Positions 62,746-64,000 of a stretch of 64,000 nucleotides of DNA are shown here, piece by piece. The translations under genes were made by a program, and so were the position numbers. The notes beneath the pieces were generated by a model. That model worked only from the letters and a program-made list of their open reading frames with translations, ran no database searches and was not told where the DNA came from. The stretch comes from Imperialibacter roseus (GTDB taxonomy: Bacteria > Bacteroidota > Bacteroidia > Cytophagales > Cyclobacteriaceae): positions 6,466,501 through 6,530,500 of the forward strand of contig NZ_CP136051.1 of assembly GCF_032999765.1 (NCBI RefSeq). The letters are read 5' to 3'. The stretch's first letter is position 1. Every line of letters starts with the position of its first letter.

Positions 62746-63799
62746 TGTTTCGTTTTTCTATCATTTTTTTCAGCAAAGTGTATTCTACCCAAAGTGTGTA
62801 ATTCCATGCCGGACATGAATGGGATATGTGAAAGACCTTTAGTCGTCCAACTCTCTGGAGCCAATTTGGTTTTACGGCTGACAACATAGTCCCATAAAAC
62901 CAGGGGTACTTTTGCAAGTCAGCAGCTAGTCTGTCAGCAGCGATGGATTTTATCGGTGAGGCACCAAGTCTCATCAAACTGATGCCATACAGCATAGCCC
63001 GGAATTCATTTTTTTCTGCTTTGAGGAGCTCTTCCAGAGACTTTTGCAGCGTGCTGAGAAGAAGAGTGTCGTCTTGCTCTGAAACCCATCTGGCAAGGTG
63101 ATAGGCAATAACGGCCGTGTCCGGATAGTAAGGAGCGACCCCATATGGCTCTGTCACATATAGCGCTTCCTGTAGAATCTTTTTTATGTGCTCGTCCGAC
63201 TGTCTGATGAACTCGGTGGGCTCCAGCCCCCGAAACAGGCTTAGTAAATTGATTATGGCACATGTGTCCACTACCCACGGCATTTTATCTCCCAGCCAGG
63301 CGGCATATACCTCGGGCTGCTGTGGGTAGTATTTGATGAAATGTTTTTCAATGTCTTTCCGAAGAGTTAATAGTGTGTCTTGATCGGCTGACAGTGCCGA
63401 ATATACCAGCGCAGTGTCATCAATATCATCGGGTAAGCGAAAAAAATCGAACCGGTGCAGCACCCGTCCATTTGGGAAAGGGATGTCGGGATTGGTTGGC
63501 CAGAAGTTATAGTGCATGCGGCCCCGGCGGCTTTTGTAGAGCGGAACGGTGCTGACAATTCTGGCAACAATCTTGTCAGCTCGTTCGGTTTGGGAAGAAG
63601 TCATCATATGTTTCCATTCCCGCAGTTTACTTGCGATCAAAGCCGGAAAAAAGACATTGGGGTCATAGCGTCCGATTTGAAATAACGGGTAGGTGCGGAC
63701 AGATGGGATGCTACCGACTGGTAAGTCGAATTTGGTGGCTTCCAGCTGTTCCCTCTCCAGATGGCAAAGCCAATCGTCGATTTGTTTTTCTATATTCAT
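62735..63799 (-). CDS. Uncharacterised alpha/alpha-barrel-like protein with DDxDDTA motif
   Basis: A 354-residue protein without a signal peptide. I do not recognise a named family. It is largely helical and contains LHRFDFFRLPDDIDDTALVYSAL, similar to the DDxDDT-rich motifs of squalene-cyclase or prenyltransferase-type alpha/alpha barrels, and further repeats such as PYYPDTAVIAYHLARWV and DTCAIINLLSLF. It could be a toroidal enzyme or glycan-linked protein; this is inference. MNIEKQIDDWLCHLEREQLE (ATG at 63799) is the likely start, since the frame upstream to 63904 looks non-coding. Confidence 0.6.
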   Translation of the reverse strand: MNIEKQIDDWLCHLEREQLEATKFDLPVGSIPSVRTYPLFQIGRYDPNVFFPALIASKLREWKHMMTSSQTERADKIVARIVSTVPLYKSRRGRMHYNFWPTNPDIPFPNGRVLHRFDFFRLPDDIDDTALVYSALSADQDTLLTLRKDIEKHFIKYYPQQPEVYAAWLGDKMPWVVDTCAIINLLSLFRGLEPTEFIRQSDEHIKKILQEALYVTEPYGVAPYYPDTAVIAYHLARWVSEQDDTLLLSTLQKSLEELLKAEKNEFRAMLYGISLMRLGASPIKSIAADRLAADLQKYPWFYGTMLSAVKPNWLQRVGRLKVFHISHSCPAWNYTLWVEYTLLKKMIEKRNIVS

Positions 63800-63916
63800 T
63801 CTATGGCCAAAATACATTTTTATACAGAATGACTGTTGTCCTTTTGCACCCGGTGCTATTTGCTGATTCGACTTTTTGCCGAACACACTCTTTGCACAAT
63901 TCACCTACCCGACCGA

Positions 63917-64000
63917 TCAGAACTGTTTCAGGTAGCTCACCTTGAAAATGCCTTGTTGCTCGGTCTGACTAACATAATCGTCTCCAAGTGTTTCTCTACT
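63917..64000 (-). CDS. C-terminal end of an outer-membrane beta-barrel-like protein (partial)
   Basis: The last 27 residues before the TGA at 63917-63919 read YVSQTEQQGIFKVSYLKQF. The alternating polar/hydrophobic pattern with a terminal phenylalanine is the usual sorting signal of outer-membrane barrels. The rest of the gene lies beyond the window, so the family cannot be named. Confidence 0.5.
   Translation of the reverse strand, partial: SRETLGDDYVSQTEQQGIFKVSYLKQF

Noticed and set aside
62661-62864. N-terminal extension of the DUF6428-like frame
   Set aside because: It would translate through two operator palindromes and into the upstream gene; the family starts at the ATG at 62660.

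Overview
This window looks like chromosomal DNA of a free-living Bacteroidota bacterium, probably of the order Cytophagales. The signs are FecI/FecR-type sigma and anti-sigma pairs next to a TonB-dependent receptor, several MacB/FtsX-type permeases (one with a PadR regulator and a permease prefix domain), PD40-OmpA, DUF1080, WbqC, HTTM and DUF6428-type proteins, Bacteroidota-style -7 boxes of the TAnnTTTG type, and many TTG or GTG starts without a Shine-Dalgarno sequence. This assignment comes from gene content alone. There is no rRNA operon, CRISPR array or intact prophage.

Layout. 1-3.5 kb: two FtsX-type permeases and a PadR repressor. 3.6-6.4 kb: pyrophosphatase, Dps behind an OxyR-like operator, and an HtrA protease. 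6.6-7.9 kb: tRNA-Asn, a 178-bp MITE-like element with an 8-bp target duplication, a tRNA-Asn relic and a HigBA module. 7.9-15.5 kb (minus strand): DUF1080 and GH130-like glycan proteins, ATP synthase beta/epsilon, a histidine kinase and an ABC-2 exporter. 15.8-18.5 kb: a large lipoprotein cytochrome c. 18.7-21.0 kb: a tripartite HipBST-like module, another hairpin element, and tRNA-Ser next to a GIY-YIG endonuclease and a broken tRNA-Ser copy. 21.3-29.9 kb: housekeeping genes (thioesterase, MltG, Sua5/YrdC, WbqC, ClpC, a VWA membrane protein, FabG). 29.9-34 kb: a polytopic membrane protein, lipoamide dehydrogenase, an ECF sigma factor and a RskA-like anti-sigma factor. 34.3-36.7 kb: an FtsX-type permease.

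The most unusual locus is 36.9-44.1 kb. A FecI-type sigma factor and a FecR anti-sigma factor are followed by an STN-domain protein carrying eleven 15-16-residue GxQxxGFVN repeats, a paralogue with thirteen such repeats, and a TonB-dependent receptor without an STN domain. The signalling domain normally found on the receptor is therefore on a repeat protein.

44-48 kb holds sucD and a Kdo (LPS core sugar) cluster, kdsD-kdsA-kdsC, with a PIN-domain toxin-antitoxin pair inserted in it. 48-54 kb holds an HTTM (gamma-carboxylase-like) gene cut by one in-frame stop, a PorE-like PD40/OmpA protein behind an 18-bp perfect palindrome, and an S9 peptidase. 54-64 kb holds threonine aldolase, an EamA transporter, a sigma/anti-sigma pair divergent from a VWA lipid- or surface-linked protein, RarA, a second intact MITE copy, a GNAT acetyltransferase, a DUF6428-like gene behind two ArsR-type palindromes, an uncharacterised protein, and the last 27 residues of an outer-membrane-like protein.
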